DNA of 64,000 nucleotides from Austropuccinia psidii (Eukaryota > Basidiomycota > Pucciniomycetes > Pucciniales > Sphaerophragmiaceae), in the NCBI GenBank assembly GCA_023105745.1, contig JALGQZ010000002.1, forward strand, positions 41,771,997 through 41,835,996, in the 5' to 3' direction. This document shows, piece after piece, positions 1-12,312 of this stretch. Positions within the stretch are counted from its first letter, which is position 1; the number at the start of each line of letters is the position of its first letter. Position numbers and translations under genes: made by a program. The notes beneath the pieces were generated by a model. The model was not told the origin of the DNA. It saw nothing but the letters and a program-made list of their open reading frames with translations, and ran no database searches.

Positions 1-1003
1 AGAAAGAGTCATAATTCCTACCAAATTCCAAAATTCAAATATTCCCAAACCAGACCAACCTGAGGAGGAAATTGAAAATATTGCCAATAGGAATGAGGAT
101 GAAGAAATTTCCAAAGAAGGATAGAAGTTCAGAAAACCTCAAAAGAAACAATTTGAAATTAAATTGTAAATTGACAAAATTATTAAAAGAATTATGCAAC
201 AAAAGATCAACCTCACCATTGAAGAAAGTTTGAGGATGTCACCAAAATCTGTCCATAAATTACAGGAATTATCAGAAAAAGACAAGGAGAAAATTAAATC
301 ACTCAATTCAATGGATCTTCAAGAAAGACTATTATCATTTGGATTCAAAGAAATACCAAAACCCAAGATTCATCATGCTTGTCCTTTGGGATTTATGGAT
401 ATCTTCATTGAAAAGGAAAAATATCCTATCAGAGTATTAGTGGACACTGGTGCAGAACTCAACATTATACCAGAAGAAATAGCAATCAAAGCCTCACTCA
501 CAACAAGGGGTATTAAAATGAACCTCAGAGGAATTGGAGGTCATACCACTTCATTGGCTGCACATTAAGAATTTACTCCAATCATTTTGGCTTCAGGTGA
601 AGAAACTCAAATACACTTTTTCATTGCAAAAGGATCTGTCCATACAGTACTTGGAATAATTTTCTTGGCAGACAATAATATCAGGATGGAATTTTCTCAC
701 AAGCAAGGTGAAATACTAAGCTATCAAGAGCCTGATGGAAGACAATTATGCATGCCAATATGCAAACCTCAAGCACTTGGATGGCAAAGTGGTCCACCTA
801 GAGGAATGGATTTATGCAATATGGCAACATTGGTCAGAAATAACCCAGGAAAGAAGTTTCAAAATGCAAAAAGAGACAATACCATAATCAATTTAACCCA
901 AAAGACCCAAGAGTTATCCATATCTCCAAAAAGTGATAAATTTGGCCAAGATTTACAAAGCCACAAATTTCCAAAAAGCCTCAAAAGAAAAATTGAAGAA
1001 TAA
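1..1003 (+). pseudogene. Gag tail and retropepsin of element A
   Basis: The reading frame at 194-568 ends in a retroviral-type aspartic protease segment with the active-site motif V-D-T-G-A near residue 83 (about 441-455). The frame continues after a TAA (566-568) in the same register at 587-1003. That part holds the usual C-terminal flap and end of the domain (V-L-G near 638), then an invariant-looking cysteine-rich stretch (residues CMPICKP) typical of this element family. Bases 1-193 read as a charged, Glu-rich Gag tail with one stop near 124. The protease would cleave the Gag-Pol polyprotein. The in-frame TAA separates the catalytic half from the end of the domain, so the enzyme is dead. 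Confident as a retropepsin because of DTGA and the position upstream of RT. Confidence 0.8.
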
Positions 1004-1009
1004 ATATTT

Positions 1010-1850
1010 GAAGATTAATTAACCAACATAATTTACAAGCCAATTGATAATAATGAAGAAATCTGCCATATTTTGGTGGATGGAAATGATAAAATAAATG
1101 GAAATCCTTTCAAAACTAAACCCAAAAGGAAGAAAGTCAGATTTAGTGAACATCATGAGCTTTAAGATGAAGAAATTATAAATGAAATGGAAAATATTAC
1201 AAAATTATGGAACAAAGAGACCAAAATTTGAAAGAAGCATATCATACAAACTTCTTGGACAGACCCATGAACAGCCAAGAAGAGCCTTACAAATGGCAAC
1301 TGGAAAACCCCGAATTCATTCAGCAAACCATCAATGAAGAGGATGAAACAGAATCTATCTAAGAAAGAGAGTAAAACTATATTTACCTGCCATACATTAC
1401 CTTTGAAGACATTTATGGGGATGAAGCTCAAGAAAGCTTAAGTGAAGATAAATATTTATGTCAACTTCTAGGAGCAAACTTGAACAAAATACAATTCCTA
1501 GAGCTATTAACTGAAGAAGGAATTAAAGGAAACCTCCCAAATCAATTCTGGGATTAAACACTTTCCATGGGAATTTTACCAAGAATAGGACTTTACCTCA
1601 ATCAAATTTGGGCCCGCTGGTACCCTGGATTGAATGGATCAACATACCAAACTTGAAGACTGAAATGGGTTGGAGATGGATATATATTCATTGATGAAGA
1701 CTTATGGTGGTCAGAATTTTGATCAGAAAAAAAAATTGAGGCAAGAAATAACTTTGTGGAAACCCTCAAAGACCTTATTTTGGCCAGAACTCTCAACAGA
1801 CACTCACCTTTCCCACTTGGGGGAGTTAAACTTGGAATAAAATCAACAAA
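1010..1850 (+). pseudogene. Trp-rich accessory region of element A, copy 1
   Basis: The translation is broken by several stops but still shows protein-like blocks: Y-I-T-F-E-D-I-Y (about 1393-1416), a Leu-rich stretch ending E-L-L-T-E-E-G-I-K-G-N-L-P (about 1498-1540), then Trp-containing blocks around 1610-1720. The same order of blocks recurs at 2780-2970, so this is a diverged duplication. I do not recognise a domain. Its place between protease and RT marks it as an accessory part of the element A polyprotein or a separate reading frame. It is non-functional here. Confidence 0.5.
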
Positions 1851-1930
1851 ATCAAGAATGTTTCTCTAACAATGTATCAGTATCATTTATCAATGTATCA
1901 TTAGTTTCTTCTTTTTCATTTTCTCTCATA

Positions 1931-2475
1931 GGGAAGTGACTTCCTGCCTTAACAAAGAAGAAATTCATCAATAAATTATTTCTTAAAAAAAACTTACATT
2001 AAAAATATCAATCACCTCCAGCATGGCCAATTAGCCAATTTTTGGATCCTATGAGGAAGAATTAATAAAAGAAGACCAAATTATTAATAAATATTCAATT
2101 TTGAAATCTGAAGATGAATATTTCAATAAAATAACCCTTGGTACTTTGAGGATACTTCATCAATATCAAGAAACCAAGAGCTTCAAGAAATCAAGGAATT
2201 GCTGAAGAATATGGAGATTTCTGACAAAATCAATGATCAGATTGTTCAAGAATTAATGGACAAGTTAGATTAAAAACCATTAAGGCGCATCTTGAAGACA
2301 CATAACAGCTCTAAAAAGAAAAAATAAAATAAAATAGTCAGATTTCAACTCAATTAATCACTAGGCAGGGACCTCCTGCCTTATGAAAGAGGAAATTAAA
2401 TTTTCAACCAAAAATAACCAATTTGTCTCACCAAAAATCAAGCATCAGTAGGCAGTGACCTCCTGCCTTATCAAA
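1931..2475 (+). repeat. Three copies of a short hairpin-bearing repeat
   Basis: A ~30-bp block occurs at about 1931-1960, 2363-2395 and 2450-2480. In copy 2 it starts with AGGCAGG (2363-2369) and closes with CCTGCCT (2375-2381), a 7-bp stem with a 5-nt loop. Copy 3 keeps a 6-bp stem (2450-2455 with 2463-2468). Copy 1 has lost the left arm. Each is followed by a purine-rich tail (AAAGAGGAAAT-like). The blocks lie between the two accessory copies of element A. Confidence 0.6.
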
Positions 2476-2617
2476 GAGGAATATCCAAATTTAAAACCAA
2501 AATTATCATCCAAAACCCATTGAAATCAGCTCTCACACTATTTTCTATAGATAAACTTGATAAAATATTTAAATCTTATTACCATTTGACACTTTCAAAC
2601 CCCCCAGATCATTCAAA

Positions 2618-3304
2618 ATGGAGTTATGGCCATTACTTGATGAAAATACCTGGTCATTGGACACACAAACCATCTGGATAGAAGAAAAAGAAGTCTGGGA
2701 CAATTACATTAATCCACACGAAATAGATGAAAATCCTGACTGGTTCTTGAAAATAAAACCAGAACCTTGTCCTGATATTTCTGCCATAGTACCTCCATAT
2801 ATTAAGTTTGAGGACATCTTTTAACAAGGAAAATCACCATCAGAAACTGTCACTCATCATCCATGGAGAGAATTACCTGGATTAAACCTTACAAAATATG
2901 AATTCTTGGAATTACTGACCTGGGATGGAATTGATGGCAACCTTGGAAACACATACTGGAATTAAATATTTAAAATGGAAGAACACCTCAGGAAATTACT
3001 ATTTTGGAGGACATGGGAATTCCAAGATTGGTTCAACCTCCAGGATTTCAAAATTAAGAATGGGAAAATAAGCAAGATCACAGGAGGGTATATTATTCAT
3101 AGTTCCACTTGGGATTGCCACTGGGAAGAAACACTTATACCAGCAATATTCAGCCTTGGATGTGGTGCAACCAAATTAAATACAGAACATTGTGGCTACT
3201 TCTGTAAAGAATACCTTTTCAAAAGTCTAAAAAGAGAAAAATACAGGGGAGGAAATTTTATCAAGAATAAATTAGTAAAGAAAATACTTGGTCAAAGGAA
3301 TTAA
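2618..3304 (+). pseudogene. Trp-rich accessory region of element A, copy 2
   Basis: Two open stretches, 2618-2824 (68 codons) and 2975-3304 (109 codons), are separated by stops. The first is rich in Trp and acidic residues and ends P-P-Y-I-K-F-E-D-I-F. After its stop the text continues in the same order as copy 1 (K-Y-E-F-L-E-L-L-T, then G-I-D-G-N-L-G). The second stretch contains W-R-T-W-E-F-Q-D-W-F and a Cys/His-containing tail with no recognised spacing. No known fold is identified. It is probably the less decayed member of the duplicated pair. Confidence 0.5.
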
Positions 3305-6300
3305 GAAAAATTAAATCTCACCTGCTAAAGAAGAATAAAAAAAGAGTAAAAATTGGATAGCATTAGTCTCTGCTAAAATCATTCTTTTCAAATGATATAT
3401 AAAAAATAAAATAAAAGAAAGAACAGAAACCAACTTACATCACCTTTTATAGCTGTTTATTATTTTTTATTTTTTTATCTTTTTCATTTTGAAACAAGAA
3501 TTGATATGATAGCTGAACAGATTATGGTTTATTATTACTTTAGCTATCTATTTCATCTGAATATAATTAGTTTAATTTTGAATTGTTTATCTTTAGTTGC
3601 TTTTAGAATTTAACTCAATTTATATTTTAATGTAAATTCAACTCAGGACTACTTAGAAGATAGTTAGATGGGCTCCAAATGATTTACTTTTGCATTTATT
3701 ATAGCTTTACCCATATACCTTATTGAATTTAATTAATTTCTTATTCTTTTAAGACTTTTTCTTTCTTCAATATAAATTAAAGCTGTTGTAACCCAAAATT
3801 AATTTAGGTTTTATCTTACTGGATTTTATTTTCTTTTATTGATTAATTTAGTTTATTTTTTAGTTCATTTTATTTCATTTTCTTATTTTGTTTTTATTTT
3901 AACTTGCTTTATATCATTCATTCATCTCAAGTTTTGATTGTTATTTGTTATTTTTTTGTTGTTTTTGTATTATTTGCTCAAGTTGTCTTTTTTTGTATGA
4001 TTGCTTTCTTTCAGCTTACTTTATATTGTTAATTTTTTTTATTGTATTTTATTCTTCTTATTTGCTCAAGTTCTTTTTTTGTATAATTATAAATATATAA
4101 ATTATTCACTACTGTTTCTGTTCAAGGAAGAGCTAAATTACATCAAAGAACCACAGGGGTTGCAACATGATCAAACTGGACCAAACCAAGTAGCTCTGGT
4201 GAAGTTGGCCTTAGAAATGGAGCTACTTCATAGCAAAAGAAAGCCTTTGGATGACAATCTCACCTGTATTTCTATATATATACACCACCATTGGGGATAT
4301 ATAAAAAAAGAAAAGAAACATCAACAGCTACTTTTCACAGGCTTAGTGAGCAATAAAATGGATCACTCAAGCCTAGATATAAGTAGTTTCTGAATCCAGT
4401 GTTTGGTTACAATCATAAACATTATGACCAGAATAAAAAAGGTACTGGATTGAATTAGCTAAATATTCTAAATACAACTCAGCACTGGAGGGGACCCTCA
4501 AATAATAATAATTCAGTATTTTAATAAATCTTGAAGTTCTGTATCACTATCCAGAATCATAGACAGATAAAGGTATCACTATCAAAACAAAAAAAGAGCA
4601 GGAAAAGGGAAAGGGTAGTACTCACTTTGGCCGGAGGGCTTAACTATTCATAGTGACTGACAGAACACTTCAGTTCCCACTTAAACTCCATCCAATCCAC
4701 TTTAACAACAATGAATTTCGGACTTCTGTCACAAGTCCTAGATACCTATAAGAACTTAAATTCAATCGCAACACAGTTTTGATTCAACAAGCATATCAGC
4801 TGCACTAAAGTAATACACAGGAAAAAAATTAGAGTTACCATACATGCAAGATGAGAAAAACAAAATCTTGCATGCACTGAATGAAGAATAAAAAGCGGTG
4901 TATCACTGAATAGATGAGAAATACAAGCAAGGCACTCTTGTGTTAGCACCACATCAAGAAACAGGAAAGCAATTAACCTTTGAAATACTATTTTGGAAGA
5001 ATGCCAATGCCCCACTGTATTCAGTATTCTAGACAGAAACACTGGCAGCTGTGCAATCACATCTGTTAGCCAAATAATCAGAAAGTTGACTAACTTACCA
5101 CTGATTCACCCGGAGAGGTATTACAATAACAACCCAAGGCAGATGCAAGAATGCATCAGATTGTGGCTAATCCAATAACTCCTCCAATGCAAGATTCTTG
5201 AAAGCTTCCTCCAATAGCAAATCGATGGAGAAATTATTTTCAATGAAATTCAACATACCTCAGAAAGATAAGGCTTATAAAAAAAGAAACAGCATTCCAA
5301 GAGCTCCTTTGCCATACATAGCAGGGGAAGCAACTAAAAGAGCGGAGAGAGATTGAAGGCTTTGACAGATTCAACCAAAATCAAGAATAATACTAATATC
5401 TGTGGCTGCTTCAGAGTGCCTTTGACCAATGAGAAGACTCTCAACAATAAGCGGGAAAAAAAGCGCAGGGAAATCCATTAACCAACTTACCTTTCAGCAA
5501 CACACTTCCTCAAGCGGTAGTATACAGTATATAAGTACACTTGTTGAGATTTAAACCTTAATGGATCAACTTAGCACATTTAAACTATTAGAATAATGAG
5601 CACTTTAAGGTGTTAACTGCAGATTACAAATATTTGCAGGTCTTTATGGCCAAACTTCTCCGACACAAAGGCTTAACAGACAGCCACCAGCCAATCCAAT
5701 TGGCCCTTCGATTATGTCTAATGAATGCTATTGGAGGAGGTAGTGCTAACAAAATGAATAGAATTATAGAAGAATGTCAGTGCTGTGCTGCATTAAAACA
5801 TTTAAGCAAAAGGCAGACTCATGACAACAGCTGCAAGTCAGCTTAACTTTATCACCCAAAACAAGCATGTACAGTACTGTACCATGTCCAATGTTTTAAG
5901 TAGCTTTACTTCTGTGGCGTGGTATAAGAACAAAGAAAAGAAAACACAATGTTGCAATGGACTGCAGGATAGCTGTACAGTCCTGTACAGTACTATCATA
6001 ACAGTGGCGCATTCTCACTAACTTTTCTTCCTACGACTACCAATCAGTCATCTTATGATCTCACAACATACCTCTTGAGGGTTAATACCTCCCAAGAGGT
6101 GTTTTGACAGCTCGCAAGGCAAAAAAATACTTTCAGAAACCTGGAATCCAACTCTGACTTACTAAAATTAAAACAAACCTCCCAGATAAAATTAAAACCA
6201 ACCCGACTAGTTTTAGCACCCCACTCATGTAAAAGAAGGTTTTCAAACAGGAAATCATGCACTCAGGGAACCTATAACCATTGGAAAGCTGTAAAAACAC

Positions 6301-7080
6301 CATTCAACCACAACCAAAGTATTGTTGATAAGTAAGGCAGGTATAAGAACTTGAAAAAAATAAAAATAAAAAATAACTCACTCGATGAAGCTATGAAGCC
6401 TGTAGTGGTCAACAATGAGTTGCGAGATAGAGATATGTTTAGCACCCTCCTTAATTACCAAAATGATTCACCTGATCAGCTTTCCAGAACCTTAAAGGGT
6501 GTTGGAGTATCCATGGACAATAAATGAGCTTACCCAAAGCTGCAAAAAGGGTTTAAGGGACTGACCAACTGAGTTTAAACCACACAAAAAAGTTGGAGCA
6601 CAATAAAAGTGCTTGTGAAGGAACTAGATATATATAAAGCAATAAAATTAAATAAATAAATCAATAAGGAATAAAAAGATTTTTTAAAAAAAAAACTCAC
6701 CAGATGCTGTTATACACCGGGTAGGGGGTGGGTAGTACAACCCATTTAGAGGTCTTTGCAAATAGGAAACAGTAACTCAAAGTGGTATCAAGCCTAAATT
6801 GGGATATACTAGCGTAATGTAGCCAGAATTGGACTTTCAGAGGCAGCCAAACCAGCTCATTAGCTAAAATCAGCAGCCCGACTTCATAGAGACCACCAAA
6901 ATAAGTCTAAACGATACTGGCAATTTAATGGCCTCAACAGTACATCAAAATTAATAATAATAGTAGCTAAATATATAAACCAAATACTTTTTATTATTAA
7001 ATGTTTTTAATTTAAATTACTAATGTTTCTTTCAAAAAATAAAACAAACTCAATTAAAGAAAAAACAAAAAACAAAAGAA
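3305..7080. other. Spacer of element A without recognisable genes
   Basis: From about 3440 to 4090 the plus strand is strongly T-rich. A ~33-bp segment beginning TATTTGCTCAAG is present twice, 88 bp apart (3971 and 4059). A 130-codon open stretch at 4001-4393 owes its hydrophobic N-terminus to this T-rich DNA and resembles nothing I know. From about 4600 to 6400 base composition is less AT-rich, and short self-complementary motifs occur, such as GTACAGTACTGTAC at 5868-5881. A 13-14-bp block near 5208 recurs inverted near 5730. No gene or clear transposon end is visible. Confidence 0.5.
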
Positions 7081-7122
7081 ACCACCACCACAACAACAAC
7101 AACAACAATAATAATAATAATA
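7081..7122 (+). repeat. Compound trinucleotide microsatellite
   Basis: A run of CAC/CCA units passes into about six CAA units and then AAT/ATA units. It is a simple-sequence repeat. Confidence 0.85.
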
Positions 7123-7173
7123 GATTATCATTAACATTTAAATTTATTCTACAGGGAAACAAATAAAAGAAAT

Positions 7174-8346
7174 GTCCTGAACATGACTTTAAACTGTTGA
7201 GTTTTTTTATTTATGTTTTGGAAAATGATAATAAATTAACAAAAAGCCCTCATCAAGGTTTTTAACTGATGGTTTCTTCTTAGTATTCTATTTTCTTGGT
7301 CTGACATTTCATATCTTCAATTACTACAGGGCTATAAAAAAATGCCCTGAGAAAGGCCTTAAACTGCTCAATCTCACCTTTATCATTTATCAAATTTCTT
7401 ATTGTTTACTAGCATATTTTTTATTTTTACAGTTTTTTTATGTATGAATCAATATATATATATAACAGAATGGCTTTATAGTAAATTGAATGAAGAAGTA
7501 CTCAGAAAGACAAAAGACTTCTTATTTCTCTTTTGCTTCATTTTTTGATAAAATAACTGATCTTGTTTTTTTTATGATTTTATTGACCAATATTTACAAT
7601 TTTGACTATAGTGATTATAAGAAACAAAAAAAGCCCTCATTAAGGCTTTGAACTGATGTTTTATTCTATTTTTTGTTTATTTTTCATTTTTAATTATTTT
7701 TTCTCTTATGATTGATGTTTCTTGACAGTTTTAATTAATACAAGTCTTACAAAGAAAAACAACAAAATTAAAAAAAAAGGATTACAGAAAGAAATAGGCT
7801 ATAAATAACAATTAAAAGCCCTAAGCAAGGCTGTAAGCTGCTATTTGATCTTTTCTACTTTTCATGTTGAATAATAACTATACTAAAATATTTGATTTGA
7901 AATGCTACAGGTATTAATCATTGAAAACAATTATTTGATTTTATAAGCATAAGAATGCTTTGAAATAAATAAAAAAAGTCCTAAATAAGACTATAAAATG
8001 TTCATTTTAATCTAAAAATTGGCTTTCAAGATATATAAAATGACATGAAACCCAAAAGGCAACAAACAGGTGCCTTGAAACAAACCATTGGTTTTTGGCA
8101 AGGCCATAAACTGCCCCTTCAAATATCAACATGAAATCAAGCAAATATAAAAAAAACCAGGTGTCCTTGGCAGGACCATAAAATTCCCTCTAATAAAATT
8201 ATCAACAACAGCCAAAGAAGAAAGAAATAAAAAACAAGGTATGGTACTTGGCAAGACTATAAACTGCCTATTTGAAGTATTCAAAAAAAGATTGAACAAG
8301 GACTATACAAACAGGATAAGTGCTAGGCAAGACTATAAACTACCTA
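7174..8346 (+). repeat. Decayed array of a ~25-bp motif (ten copies)
   Basis: A motif close to CTTGGCAAGGCTATAAACTG recurs at about 7174, 7246, 7343, 7632, 7817, 7978, 8094, 8161, 8241 and 8318. Early copies begin with GCCCT and late copies with TCCTTGGC or TACTTGGC, and all share the TAAACTG-like core. Between 8094 and 8346 the spacing is 67-80 bp and the flanks also look alike, which suggests an old tandem repeat of ~75 bp that has been broken up by later insertions. Confidence 0.6.
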
Positions 8347-10446
8347 CAGTTTCATTTCATTATAAACAAGAGTTAGAGAGATTTACTGATTTAAACCTTT
8401 TGAAATTATTTTTTAATTTTTCACTTCAAATTCAATTATTTTTTTCTAATAATTAGGGTCATATCCCATTCATGATATCAATGGTGTTCTATTTATTTAT
8501 CATCTTTATTATACTTCTCCTAGTATTACAACAAGAGCCATTCAACTGGCTTAAGTTTTCAACTAAAAAATAATAATAATTAAAAAAAAGCTCTACACCA
8601 ACTAATTTGTTAAAAAAATCCATTTATTCAAAATATTTCTTGAATTAAAAGAAAGTTTTTGGAGCTTGTTTGAAAAGAAGAAGGATTTGTTCCATGAAGG
8701 CATTAATTGAACTCTGAAGGAGGTATTTATATTGAAAACTCATAAATTGATGACATAATTTGTGAAATGTACATATTAAGAACACCTCAATGTGCTATTT
8801 TTTCCAAAAAAAAATTAAAAAGCCCCCCAAAAGCAAACAACAGTTTTTCAAAACTGTACAAATATTTATTTTTCACTGTTTATATTTTATAACAACTCAA
8901 TGAATTTATGGGTAACAGAAAATCTGAACCATAAAGGGGATGGACTTGAAATAAATTCTGAGTCACAATGATGATTCCAAAAAGAAGAGTTTTGGCATCA
9001 TAAGGGTCCTTATATGAATAAAGGACTCAAATTATGATCATTAAATTATGTCATACTACTTCTAAATACTCCCAAGAGCACCAATTTTTACTGATTGGCA
9101 CAAATTACCACCTTTAACCAAACAGTTCCATGATCTTGATTGTGATTCAGGATCATTTCCTTTGAAATGTAATTTTTACTCAGATATCTCAATTTTTATG
9201 TCATTTTATACTTAAACTAAAACAAAAAATACTATTAAGTCCAATTTGAAAAAGAATTCATGTGAATTTCCTGTATGATTATTTATTCTCATCAAAATCA
9301 CTATAAAAAAATAAGGGGTGGGTAAACTTATTTCTTACACTATCCCTTATAGTGGAAGTTTTGGGGGAATGAGAACATATCCTCTTCAAAATTTGAAAAC
9401 CAACTCCAGATTTTTAAATGGAGAGGGGGCCCTCATCCAAAAAAACAAATATTATTATTAAAGATCAACCAATTAATATTAAAATCTATTTTAAGTCATC
9501 TTATTATTAATTTTTTTTTCATTTTTCATTTTTTATATAAAAGGTATAATTTAGAAGTAAAGAAGAACCAAAAGAAATCATTTTCAAGAATATAAAGAGG
9601 ATTGGAAAACATATTTATTAAGAACACTGAAAAATAAGAAGTTTATTTAAAAAAAAAGAAAAAGACATGAAAAAGCAAAAGAACAAGAAAAAAATAACTG
9701 GGAAAGTTTTATGAACTGAAGGACAACTCAATGGATTAACTATGCATTCAGGACTCACTCAACATGACGGACCAACAAGATTATGTAAACACTCAACTCA
9801 AATTGCCCTTGCCATTTTAAAGAAGCTTGAAGACTCAAGAGGTCCTCAGCATTACACTAAACTGCTTTCCCTGTAGACTTGGGCAGGGAAAACTATAAAA
9901 AAAACAGCCAAGAAGCTGGAGGGGATTGTCCTAGTCAGGAGAAGTGCTGAAGGACCATTTTTGTCCTTAGCATGACAATAAACGTTTCCCTTTGTGTAAC
10001 AGGAACAAGGGGGTTCACAAGTGTTTAGCATTATCAAATTGGCCACAATAAACATAGTGAAGTCCCAAGCCATCAATTAAGACAAGATAATTCCTCCTCA
10101 AGAAAGGAAAAGCAGAAGAATGATAAATCAAATGGGAATAATGAAGATTGAAGAATAAAACAAGAGTCAAGTGGAATCCAAAATCAAGCCCAAAGGAGTT
10201 CAAGAATAAAGATAAGCCCTTGGAGGAACCAGGAGGTCCTTGCAGGACTTGTATACCTATTACACAGGGGTTACACACCTAGATGTAAGTCCTGTATGGC
10301 CATAAACTACATTTCTTATGGAAGAAAGAAGGAAGAAGAACTGTGAAGACCTAAATATTTCTGGACATTAGCAAATTATTAGAAATTATTAAGAAAAAAG
10401 ATAAGAAAAAAATAACTAATTGAAGATAGATCACCAAATTTTATCA
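8347..10446. other. AT-rich spacer of element A, with two outlying motif copies
   Basis: No gene is recognisable. Two further copies of the 25-bp motif seen at 7174-8346 lie at about 9963-9990 and 10287-10315. Short open stretches on the minus strand (9852-10278) are not protein-like and overlap these repeats. The RT reading frame of element A can be traced back to about 10447, upstream of its first ATG at 10495. Confidence 0.45.
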
Positions 10447-12312
10447 GCCAAATAGAAATCAGTCCTGAAGAAGGTTAGACCAGTCAATGAGCCAATGCCG
10501 CAAGACCTTAACCCACCTTTGGAAAGGCCACCCGTGTCAAGAGAGCCTTATGAAACACCCTTATCACAAAACCCACCTATATTTCAAGAAACCTTCAAGG
10601 TCACCAATGAAAGACTGCAAGCAGTTAATTTTGGCCCACCAGGATGGTTATTAGATGAAGAAATTAATTTATTCAAAAAGGTTATTAACTTAAGGGAGAA
10701 AGCCCTAGCTTTCTTTGAAGAAGAAAGAGGATTACTCAAACACTCATATGGAAAGCCTTACAAGATACCAGTAATACCTCATGAACCTTGGCAGAAGAAA
10801 CCAATTCCCATTCCCAAATCAAATTTACCTCAGTTTACTGAATTAATCAGAGAAAGAATCAGGACTGGACTCTATGAGAAATCCACCTCAAGCTACACCA
10901 GACCAATATTTTGTGTGGCCAAATCAAATGGGAAGCTCAGAATCATCCATGACCTTCAAGAACTCAACAAAGTCACCCTCAAGGATTCTGGCTTACCACC
11001 TCACATTGAAGAGTTTGTAGATGCATTTGCAAGAAGAGCATGTTATGGACTAGGAGACATCATGGGAGGATATGATGAAAGAGAATTAGATATCACTACA
11101 AGACCCCTCACCACTTTTGAAACACCCCTTGGAAGGATGCAACTCACAAGACTACCCCAAGGCGCCACCAACTCAGCAGCAGTATACCAAGCCTAAATGA
11201 CCTGGATACTCCAAGAAGAAATACCAGAAAGTTTAGGAATTTTTATTGATGATGGAGGAATTAAAGGGCCAAGATCACTTTACAACCAAGAAACACTACC
11301 AGAAAACCCCTCAATCAGCAGATTTATATGGGAATATGCCATGATTTTAGAAAGAATTTTATTCAGGATTGAAAAAGCAGGACTTAATATCTCAGGATCA
11401 AAGTTTGCATGCTGTGTGCCAGCTTTGGACATAGTAAGGCATGTTGTATCATTCAAAGGAAGAAAAATCTCAAAACAGAAGATCAACAAGATTTGAAATT
11501 GGCCAACACTTCTCAACAAGAAGGAAATAAGAGAATTTCTTGGACTTTGTTCCTATGTAAGGATGTTCATTGAAAACTTCATACAAGTTGCATCACCACT
11601 CAGAAGGCTCACCAGAGAAGATGGTGATGGGACTGGGATCATAAATGTGAAGAAGCTTTCCATAAGCTCAGAAGAATAGTTTGAGAAGAAATAACCTTCA
11701 AGAAATTGGATTATGATAAAGGATCAGGAAAAATTAAGCTAGCAGTAGATTAAAGCTACATTGCTGCAGGAGCAGTACTCACTCTAGAAGATAAAGAAGG
11801 AAAAGACAGCCCAGTTTTATATGAATAAATAACTTTTTCAAAATTGGAATTGAAATACTCACAGCCCAAATTAGAACTCTGTGTAGCTGCAAGGACTCTC
11901 AAGAAGCTTCAAAAGAATACTTTGGGGACAAAATTTTGAATTACAGGTTTATTCCAAGGCTTTAATTGAAATGATCAACACCCCTTGCTTACCCAATGCC
12001 CCCATGACAAGATGGGTGGCTTTCATTCAGCTATTTCTGTTTTATTTGGTACAAAAAGCAGGGAAGAATTTCACCATGCCAGATGGGCTATCCAGAAGAT
12101 CAAATCACTCAGAAAAAGAAGATTAAGATTCAACAGAATTTGATGAAGGAGAAGATTGGATCAAGCCACACCCTGGATTTGGGGTTAAGAATGTAAATTC
12201 ACTGAATTTATCAGGAATACAAGTACCAACCAAACAAGAAGGATTCTGGAAGAGAATGAAAGCATACTTCAGTACAATGAAAAAACCGCAATCAAGTAAA
12301 GATGAAGAATTT
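10447..12312 (+). pseudogene. Reverse transcriptase and RNase H of element A
   Basis: The RT fingers and palm read from 10495, with blocks such as G-K-L-R-I-I-H-D-L-Q-E-L-N and a catalytic F-I-D-D motif at residues 16-19 after the stop at 11194-11196 (about 11242-11253). A second stop lies at 11494-11496. The frame then continues through the RT-RNase H connection (F-L-G-L-C-S-Y-V-R near 11540). A frameshift near 11620 moves the sequence to another frame, where the RNase H motif K-L-A-V-D is followed at once by a stop. The frame ends near 12312, exactly where element B is inserted. The RT would copy the element RNA and RNase H would degrade the template. At least five disabling lesions are visible, though FIDD itself is intact. 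Confidence 0.85.
12308..12312 (+). repeat. Target-site duplication of element B, left (AATTT)
   Basis: AATTT directly precedes the left TG of element B and is repeated exactly at 23991-23995. Five-base duplications are usual for Ty3/gypsy integration. Confidence 0.9.

Noticed and set aside
4001..4393. 130-codon frame with a hydrophobic N-terminus
   Set aside because: The hydrophobic part comes from T-rich DNA containing a tandem duplication. The rest matches nothing and has no neighbouring coding signal.
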